Notes: a model not told the origin generated them from the letters alone. A DNA stretch of 7,518 nt from Verrucomicrobiota bacterium (GCA_028872645.1 JAPKDK010000139.1:1-7518); one strand, 5' to 3'; shown: positions 1 through 6,567, counted from the stretch's first letter. Translations and numbers: made by a program.

Positions 1-738
1 GTCGGCGCGCGTTATTTGCAACCGTGGTTTGGCGGGGCGTTTTACGTGTGGACCAGCCAAATCGGAATGGTAATGCTGGCGCTGGCGTTGGGCTACGGCG
101 TGGGCGGGCACTTGGCGGACCGTTTCAAAAAGGGACGCTTTCTGTCACTGCTGCTGGCGCTGGCGGGGATTTTTATATTGCTGATTCCGCAAATGGCACC
201 GGGCGTATTGGACGGTATTGTGGATCGGCACGTGAAATCCAGCGCGTCCACCCCATCCGCTGAACCCATGGCATCCGAAGCAGTCCGCACGGAATCGTTC
301 ATCACAGAAACCAATTTACTGGCCGAAATCCCCACTGAATTTTTGGAGAGCAACACGAACAACGCCGCCTATCATTTACCCGCGCCGCCCATCGAGGACG
401 CCGCGCCTTCGGAAATCCCAGCGGTGTGGCGCAAGCTTGATCCGGCCATTGGCAGCGCGGTGGTTTTTTTGTTCCCGTGTTTTGTTCTCGCGATGATTTC
501 GCCTTTTATGGTTCGGCTGGCCGCGCGGCAAGTGGAACACGTGGGGACGGTCAGCGGGCTGGTGTACGCGGCCAGCACGGTGGGCAGCATCGCGGGCGTG
601 TTTATTTCGGCGTATGTGCTGATTGATCTCTTTACCACCACGCAAATTTTTCAGATGACCGGGGCATTGACTTTGGGGCTGGCCGGGTTATCTTGTCTCA
701 TCGATTGGCAATGGCCGGAAGATTTACAGGACGAATGA
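1..738 (+). CDS. Membrane part of a split MFS/spermidine-synthase-like protein (5' partial)
   Basis: The reading frame is open from base 1 (V-G-A-R-Y-L-Q-P-W-F), so the true start lies upstream; a TTG at 16 is inside the conserved region and is unlikely to be the start. 245 residues are visible, ending at TGA 736-738. Hydrophobic segments lie at about residues 13-35, 46-63, 148-168, 183-206 and 215-234. The motifs YVWTSQIG, LALGYGVGGHLADR and the later SPFMVRLA...VGTVSGLVYAASTVGSIAG match the membrane half of fused MFS/spermidine-synthase proteins, in which this half precedes a SAM-binding domain on the same chain. Here the chain stops and the synthase domain is a separate, overlapping gene. 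An unusual hydrophilic loop of about 80 residues (about 66-146, rich in S, T, E, P) separates the second and third visible segments. Substrate and function are unknown; family membership is fairly sure, transport activity is not shown. Confidence 0.75.
   Translation, partial: VGARYLQPWFGGAFYVWTSQIGMVMLALALGYGVGGHLADRFKKGRFLSLLLALAGIFILLIPQMAPGVLDGIVDRHVKSSASTPSAEPMASEAVRTESFITETNLLAEIPTEFLESNTNNAAYHLPAPPIEDAAPSEIPAVWRKLDPAIGSAVVFLFPCFVLAMISPFMVRLAARQVEHVGTVSGLVYAASTVGSIAGVFISAYVLIDLFTTTQIFQMTGALTLGLAGLSCLIDWQWPEDLQDE
728..731 (+). promoter_or_regulatory. Shine-Dalgarno-like AGGA for the synthase-like gene
   Basis: AGGA at 728-731 lies 3 nt before the ATG at 735 and 6 nt before the ATG at 738. 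It sits inside the last codons of the upstream membrane gene. This supports starting the downstream gene at 735/738 rather than at the in-frame ATG 711 or TTG 693, which have no comparable site. The stop/start arrangement ATGATG (stop TGA 736-738) suggests translational coupling. Confidence 0.45.
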
Positions 739-1628
739 TGCTTGCGGGGGTGCTGCTTTGTGCGGCATCGGCAGAAGGCGCGGTGCGGCATCGCAGTCAA
801 TCGGCGCACAACCAAATCGTGGTGGAAGACAAAGGCGGCTATCGGATGCTGCGCTTCAATGGCTCGATGGAAACGCGGTTGCTGATTGCCAATCCCTTGC
901 TCGGGCATTTTGAGTACACCGATTATTTTCAAATGCCGCTTCTCTGGAATCCAAAAGCCAAACGCGTGTTAGTGATGGGTCTCGGCGGCGGCAGCACGCA
1001 GCGCGCGTTTCAAGATTACTATCCATCTGTGCACGTGGACACCGTGGAACTGGATCCCGCGGTGGCCAAGGTGGCCAAGGAATGGTTCGGCGTGAAGGAG
1101 ACAAAAACGCACACAATTCATATCAGCGATGGACGCGGATATTTGCGCCGCAACAAAAACCGGAAATATGAGGCCATCATGATGGATGCGTATTCGTCGA
1201 ACACGTACGGCTCGTTCATTCCGTATCACTTGGCGACGAAAGAATTTTTCCAACTTGCGGCTGAGGATCTGACGGCCAACGGGGTGCTGGCGTACAACGT
1301 GATCGGCACGTATCAGGAATGGCGAGCGGATATTGTGGGGTCGATGTATCGCACGATGAAAACGGTGTTTCCGCACGTGTATCATTTCCCCGCCTCGGAT
1401 TCGAAAAATATTGTGTTGTTGGGGGTGAAGGCGAAGACCGGTGGCCTAACGAGCGCCACGCTGCGCGCACGGGTGGATTTACTGCGCCGGGGGCAGTCGA
1501 AGTTGCCGGCTTATTTTGGGCCACGATTGGCGCGTATTCGGGCCAGTGCGCCGCCAAGCGCGGCGAAGTCGCCGGTGCTCACCGATGACCACGCGCCGAT
1601 CAGCAAGCTGCTGGTTCCGGCGAAGTAG
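735..1628 (+). CDS. Spermidine-synthase-like SAM-dependent protein
   Basis: 297 residues from ATG 735 (ATG 738 is equally good). The Rossmann-type SAM fold shows VLVMGLGGGSTQR at about 78-90, the acidic-loop motif VELDP at 104-108, SDGRGYL at 131-137, MMDAY at 149-153 and IPYHLATKEFF at 162-172. The C-terminal LTDDHAPISKLL (282-293) is typical of synthase domains of the fused MFS/spermidine-synthase group. The canonical polyamine-synthase signatures are altered: GGGST stands where GGGDGG is usual, and DAYSS where DSxDP is usual. True spermidine synthase activity is therefore doubtful; an aminopropyl- or methyl-transfer role is possible. The N-terminus (MMLAGVLLCAASAEGA) is hydrophobic and could be a membrane anchor or signal-like segment. 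From the alternative ATG 711 (MAGRFTGRMML...) it would gain a positively charged n-region and look more like a signal peptide. It overlaps the membrane gene upstream and converges on rsmB, whose 3' end overlaps its last 29 bases. Confidence 0.8.
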   Translation: MMLAGVLLCAASAEGAVRHRSQSAHNQIVVEDKGGYRMLRFNGSMETRLLIANPLLGHFEYTDYFQMPLLWNPKAKRVLVMGLGGGSTQRAFQDYYPSVHVDTVELDPAVAKVAKEWFGVKETKTHTIHISDGRGYLRRNKNRKYEAIMMDAYSSNTYGSFIPYHLATKEFFQLAAEDLTANGVLAYNVIGTYQEWRADIVGSMYRTMKTVFPHVYHFPASDSKNIVLLGVKAKTGGLTSATLRARVDLLRRGQSKLPAYFGPRLARIRASAPPSAAKSPVLTDDHAPISKLLVPAK

Positions 1629-2919
1629 TGTCCAACTTCACGCGGCGCAGACACGCAATAAATGCGCCGTCCACCCCATCGTTCATCGGCGTGATTGTGC
1701 GGGCTATTTCCTGCTCGAAATCACGGCGCTTTCGCAGAAACTTTTCCACCACAGCTTCGTTTTCCTCGTGCTCCAAACTGCAGGTGCTGTACACGAGCGT
1801 GCCGTCCACGGGCAACAGCCGCGCGGCGCGTTGGAGTAAATCCAGTTGCGTGCGGGCAAGCACGGACAGCTCGCGTGCGTGCAGCCGCCAGCGGACGTCC
1901 ACGCGGCGGCGCATCACGCCGGTGTTGGAGCAGGGGGCATCGACGAGAATGCGATCGAAGGGGCCGGCGTTTTTGAGATCAATGCCGTGTAAAGGCTTGG
2001 GCTCGATGCAGGTGTGACCAAGGCGCGCGATGTTCTCGCGCAAGCGCCCGAGGCGCGCTTCATCAAGGTCGATGGCGAGCACGCTGCCTTCGTTGTTCAT
2101 TCGCTCGGCGATGGCGGTGGATTTACCGCCGGGCGCGGCGCAGAGGTCGAGAATGTTTTCGCCCGGTTGCGGGTTGAGTTCGTAAACCGAAACGAGTGTG
2201 CTCGGGTCCTGCACATAAAATTTTCCTTCGGAAAAGCTCTCCAGCGCGGCGGGCGAGCCTTCGGTTTGCAAGTGATACATTTCGTGGGAACCGAGCCAAT
2301 CGCGCTTCACGGGATCGAAGGCTGCGCCTTCGTTTTTCCATTGGGCCTCCAGTTCGGGGGCGGTGGCGCGCAGCGGATTGCGGCGGGCGTACACGGTCGC
2401 GGGGGTGTTGTTCCACTCAAGCAGTTTGTCATAATCGGGCCAGCGATCCTGCCAGCGTTGCACGAGCCATAGTGGATGGGAGTGGCCGATGGCGGGGCGT
2501 TCGCGGCGGAGATTGGCGAGGCGCGTGCGCCAGTCGTCCATTTCGCGGAGGCAATTTCGGAGCACGGCGTTGAGAAATCCCGCTTGCGGTCCGAGGTCGT
2601 GCTTGCGGGCGAGGTTGACGGTTTCGTTCACCGCGGCGTGGCCGGGGATGCGATCGAGCCAGAAAATTTGGTACAAACCGAGCTGCAGGAGGATTTGCGC
2701 GAGCGCCTGCTGGCGGCGGCCGTTGGTTTTTTGTTCGATGAGCCAATCCAAAGCGGCGCGATGGCGGAGGACGCCCAGCACCAGTTCCTGGCACAGGCCG
2801 CGGTCGCGCGGGGGCAAGTGCGGCAGGGCATCGGCCAGCAGGGTGTCGGCGGTGTCCGAGCCCCGCTCCCACTCGTGCAGGAGGCGTGTTGCGATTTCTC
2901 TTGGATTTTGTCTTGGCAC
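1600..2919 (-). CDS. rsmB: 16S rRNA (cytosine967-C5)-methyltransferase RsmB
   Basis: 439 residues, close to the about 430 of E. coli RsmB. It methylates C967 (E. coli numbering) of 16S rRNA in the cytoplasm using SAM. Residues about 1-140 form the NusB-like RNA-binding domain (NPREIATRLLHEWE; DRGLCQELVLGVLRHRAALDWL; a GFLNAVLRN helix). The linker has GKFYVQDPSTLV (232-243). The methyltransferase domain shows SAM motif DLCAAPGGKS (258-267), VLAIDLDEARL (280-290), DAPCSNTGVMRR (327-338) with C330, and VYSTCSLEHEENE (376-388) with C380. C330 and C380 are the two cysteines of the family, the second being the nucleophile. The start is GTG 2919-2917, as NPREIA follows at once, the normal family N-terminus; there is no clear Shine-Dalgarno site. 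The family C-terminus would end near FIACLRR (420-426); the last dozen residues are translated from DNA that is also the 3' end of the convergent gene. Confidence 0.95.
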   Translation of the reverse strand: MPRQNPREIATRLLHEWERGSDTADTLLADALPHLPPRDRGLCQELVLGVLRHRAALDWLIEQKTNGRRQQALAQILLQLGLYQIFWLDRIPGHAAVNETVNLARKHDLGPQAGFLNAVLRNCLREMDDWRTRLANLRRERPAIGHSHPLWLVQRWQDRWPDYDKLLEWNNTPATVYARRNPLRATAPELEAQWKNEGAAFDPVKRDWLGSHEMYHLQTEGSPAALESFSEGKFYVQDPSTLVSVYELNPQPGENILDLCAAPGGKSTAIAERMNNEGSVLAIDLDEARLGRLRENIARLGHTCIEPKPLHGIDLKNAGPFDRILVDAPCSNTGVMRRRVDVRWRLHARELSVLARTQLDLLQRAARLLPVDGTLVYSTCSLEHEENEAVVEKFLRKRRDFEQEIARTITPMNDGVDGAFIACLRRVKLDTTSPEPAAC

Positions 2920-2930
2920 GCCGCTATTAT
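2901..2930 (+). promoter_or_regulatory. Possible promoter of the greA-aroB-trpG gene row
   Basis: TTGGAT (2901-2906) and TATTAT (2925-2930) are separated by 18 bp, close to the sigma-70-type consensus. Transcription would start near 2937, giving a leader of about 59 nt before the greA ATG. The -35 box lies inside the first codons of divergent rsmB. This is a motif match by eye only, and the exact sigma consensus of this organism is unknown. Confidence 0.35.
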
Positions 2931-2932
2931 CT
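2927..2932 (-). promoter_or_regulatory. Possible -10 element of rsmB
   Basis: On the - strand this reads GATAAT, five of six matches to TATAAT, and it overlaps the + strand TATTAT. Six bases (AGCGGC) separate it from the rsmB GTG start, so a transcript starting at the usual distance would begin at or next to the start codon, a leaderless mRNA. No convincing -35 box lies 16-18 bp upstream, so confidence is low. Confidence 0.25.
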
Positions 2933-2995
2933 GCAGACGCACTCTGTCACGCGAGCCCTTTCGCTACATCGTGGGGCGGCGCGTTGTCCAAACCT

Positions 2996-4849
2996 ATGAA
3001 AGAAGAATTCGAAAAACTGGCAGCCTCTGGCAAAATTCTCCCCGGCGATGTGGAAACCCTCGTGCAAATGGCCACCGAAGGTTTTTGTACGCACAAGAGC
3101 TGGGGCTTCGGCCGCATCAAAACCGTGGACGTCGTGCTTGGCAAAATGGCGGTTGATTTCAACAGCCGCCCCGGCCACAGCATTGACCTCGCCTTCGCGC
3201 CCAAAATTCTCACGCCCATTTCCAAGGAACACATCGAGGCGCGCAAAGCCACGGATATGATTGGCCTCAAACAAATGGCCGCGCTGCAACATCACGAGGT
3301 GATCAAGGTCATCATCGCCAGTTACGGAATTTTTGCCACCGCTGATAAAGTGCAGGAATCACTCGTGCCCGAAGTGATTGATAAAGATGATTACAAAAAA
3401 TGGTGGGAGACCGCGCGGCGCGAAATGAAAAAGGACGGCCACTTCAAGCTGCCCACCAAAAAGACGGAGGCCATCGAATATCAATCGCAGGAGATTCCGT
3501 TGCAGGAACGCCTGCAGCAGGATTTTTCCAGTGCCCGCGGGTTGAAAGCGCGACTGGCGGTGACGGCGGAGATTGTCAAGAATGCCGGCGATCTCGATGA
3601 CGTCGCCGCGATGGCGGAAGGCACACTCGCCAAGTTGAATGAAGAAATTGCCAGCCACGCCAAAACGCAGGCACCGCTGGCGTTGGAGGCGGTGATGGCG
3701 CGGGATGATTTAGCAAAAGCGCTGGGCGCGGAAATTGACGAGGGAGCACCCACCGAGGCCATGGTGTGGGAGACGGATCCTTCGCTGAAAGAAGTGGTGA
3801 CCGCCGTGCCGGCAGCGCGGCAACGACGTGTGCTTGATTCCTTCCAAACACATAATGAGGAATGGGCGACCTCGCTGCTGGTGATGGCTAATCGGGTGCC
3901 CGCGCGGTTGGTGGGCGAGTGCGCGAGCCTTCTCGCCGCGCACGACCATTCCGAAGTATTTAAGGAAGAGTTGACCCATCTCATCAACCATCACGCCGCC
4001 GCCGCCGATCTGTTGCTGTGGTTGGCCAAGGAACGCCCCGAGGCGTATTTGGATTTGCTGACGACCGAAGCTTTCGGCGCGATGCTCTCGGCCATCGAAC
4101 GCGAGACCAGCGACGAAAAGCGCGCGTGCAAACTGCGCGATTATATTTTGGCCGACACCGACCTCATCGAGACGCTCACCGAATCAGCGGATATTGAAGT
4201 GGTGCAGGACATCACTCGTGCCATCCAGCTCTCCACGTGTTTTGAAGGAATGGATAAACGATCCGTGCTGGGCAAAATCGTGAAGACGCGTCCGGAGATT
4301 CAGGAATTCATCACCGGCAGCGAGAAGGAAAAGCCAGAGAAAAAAGCCGAAGGCGAAGGCACGTTGATGGTATCGTGGGCCAGCCTCGAACGGCGCGCGG
4401 CGGAGTTGGAGGACTTGAAGCAACGGCGCATCCCAGCCAACTCCAAGGAGATCGAAATCGCCCGCGATTACGGCGACCTCCGCGAGAACCACGAATTCAA
4501 AGCCGCGAAGGAACAACAAAAAGTGCTGACCGCGCTGCAGGCCCAATGGGAGCGTGACCTCGATCGCGCGCGCGGGATGAACTATTCGGAGGCCGACCCT
4601 GCCGCCGCGAACGTGGGCACGCGCGTCACCGTCACTCATCTCGGCAGCGGCGTCCGCGAGGAGTTTGCGCTGCTCGGCGCATGGGATGGCGATCCCGATA
4701 AAAACCTCATCAGCTACCTCACCCCGATGGGTCAGGCCATACTTGGCAGCACCGCCGGCGAGGAAATCGAATTTGAACTCGGCGGTGAAACCCGTCGTCT
4801 GCGTGTGGAGGGCATCACTCTTTACGCTGCCGAACAGGCGATCGCCTAA
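2996..4849 (+). CDS. greA: Long-form Gre-family transcript cleavage factor (GreA with large N-terminal extension)
   Basis: 617 residues from ATG 2996, against about 158 for ordinary GreA. The C-terminal part is GreA: a coiled-coil domain at about 458-528 with the hairpin tip ARDYGDLRENHEFKAAKEQQ (489-508), keeping the two tip acids D494 and E497 that help RNA polymerase cleave backtracked transcripts, then an FKBP-like domain at about 537-612 (VGTRVTVTHLG; YLTPMGQAILG in the place of SPIARALIG; AGEEIEFELGG). A Lys/Glu-rich linker lies at 441-455. The N-terminal 440 residues are not part of standard GreA: a small module with HKSWGFGRI (33-41), a region ending KDDYKKWWETARREMKKDGHF (130-150), and a long, probably helical stretch. 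As I recall it, chlamydial GreA (about 700 residues) has the same plan, including a GWGxG-type motif and a WW-xAR segment. An upstream TTG at 2984 (L-S-K-P-M) is an alternative start; neither has a strong Shine-Dalgarno site. First gene of a tight + strand row. Confidence 0.9.
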   Translation: MKEEFEKLAASGKILPGDVETLVQMATEGFCTHKSWGFGRIKTVDVVLGKMAVDFNSRPGHSIDLAFAPKILTPISKEHIEARKATDMIGLKQMAALQHHEVIKVIIASYGIFATADKVQESLVPEVIDKDDYKKWWETARREMKKDGHFKLPTKKTEAIEYQSQEIPLQERLQQDFSSARGLKARLAVTAEIVKNAGDLDDVAAMAEGTLAKLNEEIASHAKTQAPLALEAVMARDDLAKALGAEIDEGAPTEAMVWETDPSLKEVVTAVPAARQRRVLDSFQTHNEEWATSLLVMANRVPARLVGECASLLAAHDHSEVFKEELTHLINHHAAAADLLLWLAKERPEAYLDLLTTEAFGAMLSAIERETSDEKRACKLRDYILADTDLIETLTESADIEVVQDITRAIQLSTCFEGMDKRSVLGKIVKTRPEIQEFITGSEKEKPEKKAEGEGTLMVSWASLERRAAELEDLKQRRIPANSKEIEIARDYGDLRENHEFKAAKEQQKVLTALQAQWERDLDRARGMNYSEADPAAANVGTRVTVTHLGSGVREEFALLGAWDGDPDKNLISYLTPMGQAILGSTAGEEIEFELGGETRRLRVEGITLYAAEQAIA

Positions 4850-4855
4850 CCCGCC

Positions 4856-5971
4856 GTGCGCACGGTCAAGGTACCGCTGGCAAATCGATCGTACCCGATT
4901 CACATCGGGGCGGGGCTGCTCGCGGACCTTGGTAAACACTGCGCCCGCCTCAGGCTCGGTCAACGCTGTGCGGTCATCTCTGATGCCACTGTCGCCCGCC
5001 GCTATCGCAAACCCGCCCTCGCCTCGCTCAAGGCCGCCGGCTTTGCGCCCGTCTTCATTGCCCAACCCGCCGGCGAACAGGCCAAGACGCTCAAAAATGT
5101 ACAGGCGTGTTACGATCAACTGGCCAAACACCGCATCGAGCGCGGCTCGTTCATCGTTGCCCTCGGCGGCGGTGTGGTCGGCGACATGGCCGGTTTTGTG
5201 GCCGCTACGTACTTGCGTGGCATTGATTTCGTCCAAGTGCCCACCACGCTCCTCGCGCAAGTGGATAGTTCCGTCGGCGGCAAAGTCGGCGTGAACCTCC
5301 CCGCCGGAAAAAATCTCGTTGGAGCGTTTCACCAACCCAAACTCGTCCTGTGCGACCTCGACACGCTGCGCACTTTGCCCACGCGCGAATTCCGCGCCGG
5401 CCTCGCGGAGGTCATCAAATACGGTATCATTTACGACGCCAGACTCTTCGCCCGCCTCGAGCGCGATTTGCCCAAGCTGCTGCAACAAGATCTCGTCACC
5501 CTCGCGGCCGTCATCGCGCGCTGCTGCCAAATCAAGGCCGAAGTCGTCGGCCAAGACGAAAAAGAAACCGGCTTGCGTGCCATTCTCAACTTCGGCCACA
5601 CTCTCGGGCACGGCCTCGAGGCCATTTCCAAATACGGCAAATACCTCCACGGCGAAGCCATCAGTATCGGCCAAGTCGCCGCCGCCAAAATTTCCCAAGC
5701 CCAGACCGGCCTCCTCGAAAAAGACACCGCCCGCATCACCGCTCTTTTTCAAAAAATTGGCCTCCCCACCCAAGTAAAACTAACCCCCGCCCAAACCCGC
5801 CGCCTCTTTACCGCCATCAAGCTCGACAAAAAAGTAAGCCACGGCCAAATCAATTTCGTCCTAGCCAAAAAAATCGGCCAAGTCATCACCGGCCAAAAAG
5901 TTGAATCCACCCAAATTCGCAAGGCCCTCAACCCTCAATCCTCAACACTCAACTCCCAAAGTGGCCGTTAG
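4856..5971 (+). CDS. aroB: 3-Dehydroquinate synthase AroB
   Basis: 371 residues. It converts DAHP to 3-dehydroquinate, the second step of the shikimate pathway, using NAD+ and a divalent metal in the cytoplasm. Visible motifs: PAGEQAKTL (71-79), the NAD-binding ALGGGVVGDMAGF (102-114), VPTTLLAQVDSSVGGKVGVN (128-147), KNLVGAFHQP (152-161), LAEVIKYG (183-190) with metal ligand E185, FGHTLGHGLE (246-255) with H248, and LHGEAISIG (264-272) with H265. All three metal ligands are present. The GTG start at 4856 is 6 nt after the greA stop, and MRTVKVPLANRSYPIHIG is the expected N-terminal strand, so cotranscription and coupling with greA are likely. The normal family C-terminus ends near residue 357; residues 358-371 (LNPQSSTLNSQSGR) come from a heptanucleotide tandem repeat and look like an accidental extension. 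The last 11 bases overlap the next gene. Confidence 0.96.
   Translation: MRTVKVPLANRSYPIHIGAGLLADLGKHCARLRLGQRCAVISDATVARRYRKPALASLKAAGFAPVFIAQPAGEQAKTLKNVQACYDQLAKHRIERGSFIVALGGGVVGDMAGFVAATYLRGIDFVQVPTTLLAQVDSSVGGKVGVNLPAGKNLVGAFHQPKLVLCDLDTLRTLPTREFRAGLAEVIKYGIIYDARLFARLERDLPKLLQQDLVTLAAVIARCCQIKAEVVGQDEKETGLRAILNFGHTLGHGLEAISKYGKYLHGEAISIGQVAAAKISQAQTGLLEKDTARITALFQKIGLPTQVKLTPAQTRRLFTAIKLDKKVSHGQINFVLAKKIGQVITGQKVESTQIRKALNPQSSTLNSQSGR
5925..5959 (+). repeat. Five-copy 7-nt tandem repeat (consensus CCCTCAA)
   Basis: Direct reading gives CCCTCAA, CCCTCAA, TCCTCAA, CACTCAA, CTCCCAA in exact 7-nt register. The first two copies are identical and the rest differ by one or two bases. The array fills the end of the aroB frame and stops 1 nt before the GTG start of the next gene. 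The unit has no stop codon in any + strand frame, while on the other strand (TTGAGGG) a TGA recurs in every frame within 21 nt. It therefore lengthens AroB without ending it. Confidence 0.85.
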
Positions 5972-6563
5972 CGAAACCATCGTCCGCGAATTCTTTGAGC
6001 TGCACGGATTCTTTGTGCGGCAACAGCGCAAGCACATCGCGCCCAAGCGCGAGGATGATGAAGTTGATTTTTACGTGCATAATCCCGGCGGCTCCACCGA
6101 TGAAAGCGAAGTCCCCTTCGTGCTCGAATCCGCCGCTGATCTCAAGCACCTCACCCGCGCCGTGGTGGTTGTGAAAGCGTGGCACACCGAAGTATTCACC
6201 CAAGCCGTGCTCGCCCACGCGCCGGAAATGTTCCGCTTCGCCGGCCCAGAAACATTCGCCCGCGCCACCCACGCCTTCGGCGGCCCCGGCCCACTCACCA
6301 AAATCCTCGTCGTCCCCGCCCTCCCCACCGGCGGCGAGGCCCGCCAGCAGAGCATTGACGTCCTCCGCGCTAAGGGCATCGACGCCGTCATCGCCTTCCG
6401 CACCATGCTCTCCGACCTCATCGACCACATCGAGGTCAACCGAAACTACCAAAAAAGCGACCTCCTCCAAATCATCCGCATCCTAAAAAACTACGACCTC
6501 TTCGCCGCGCCACAGTTGGAGTTGTTCAAAATGCCCAAGACGAAGCGGAAGGCAAAAAACTAA
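5961..6563 (+). CDS. Conserved-looking protein of unknown function
   Basis: 200 residues from GTG 5961; I do not recognise a named family. An earlier in-frame TTG at 5901 would put the translated heptanucleotide repeat at the N-terminus, so 5961 (M-A-V-S-E-T-I-V-R-E-F-F-E) is preferred, although it lacks a Shine-Dalgarno site and overlaps the aroB end by 11 nt. Features: amphipathic N-terminal helix (IVREFFELHGFFVRQQRK, 7-24), a charged turn into EVDFYVHNP (34-42), a strand AVVVVKAWH (67-75), TKILVVPALP (113-122), a second alternating region DAVIAFRTMLSDLIDHIE (141-158), then NYQKSDLLQIIRILKNYDLF (162-181) and a basic tail (KTKRKAKN). It has no signal peptide or membrane segment, so it is probably cytoplasmic. 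The alternation of strands with an EVD and a VxVVK motif loosely recalls PD-(D/E)xK nuclease folds, but the acid two residues before the lysine is missing (V70). It is 4 nt from trpG, so it shares the operon. Confidence 0.75.
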   Translation: MAVSETIVREFFELHGFFVRQQRKHIAPKREDDEVDFYVHNPGGSTDESEVPFVLESAADLKHLTRAVVVVKAWHTEVFTQAVLAHAPEMFRFAGPETFARATHAFGGPGPLTKILVVPALPTGGEARQQSIDVLRAKGIDAVIAFRTMLSDLIDHIEVNRNYQKSDLLQIIRILKNYDLFAAPQLELFKMPKTKRKAKN

Positions 6564-6567
6564 ACTA

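Noticed and set aside
690..740. Programmed -1 frameshift joining the membrane and synthase-like frames
   Set aside because: The frames are in a -1 relation, but I see no X-XXY-YYZ slippery heptamer or following hairpin in the overlap, and the ATGATG stop/start with AGGA explains the arrangement as reinitiation.
969..1385. - strand open frame opposite the synthase-like gene
   Set aside because: His/Arg/Val-rich shadow of the SAM-binding region; no motifs.
2014..2472. + strand open frame of about 150 codons inside rsmB
   Set aside because: It lies opposite the RsmB SAM-binding and linker regions, and its protein is a glycine/alanine-rich shadow without a ribosome site or motif.
2951..2964. 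Small inverted repeat (GCGA/TCGC) in the greA leader
   Set aside because: Only 4 bp of stem, expected by chance in DNA of this composition; not enough for an operator or riboswitch claim.
2489..2995. Extension of the greA reading frame upstream, antisense to the first part of rsmB
   Set aside because: The extra 169 codons are arginine/serine-rich shadow sequence opposite the conserved RsmB N-terminal domain, and family-like sequence begins only at ATG 2996 (or TTG 2984).
4184..5773. A 529-codon open frame on the - strand, antisense to the end of greA and most of aroB
   Set aside because: Its protein is low-complexity, rich in G, A, E and D, without recognisable motifs. Both + strand genes have complete catalytic motifs there. 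The long antisense frame is explained by the strongly C-rich wobble positions of the + strand genes.
5925..5959. CRISPR array or attachment site
   Set aside because: The unit is 7 nt with no spacers, and there is no integrase, tRNA or cas gene in the window.
5901..5960. TTG 5901 as start of the unknown protein
   Set aside because: It would add 20 residues encoded by the aroB end and the tandem repeat; the amphipathic helix that looks like the real N-terminus begins just after GTG 5961.
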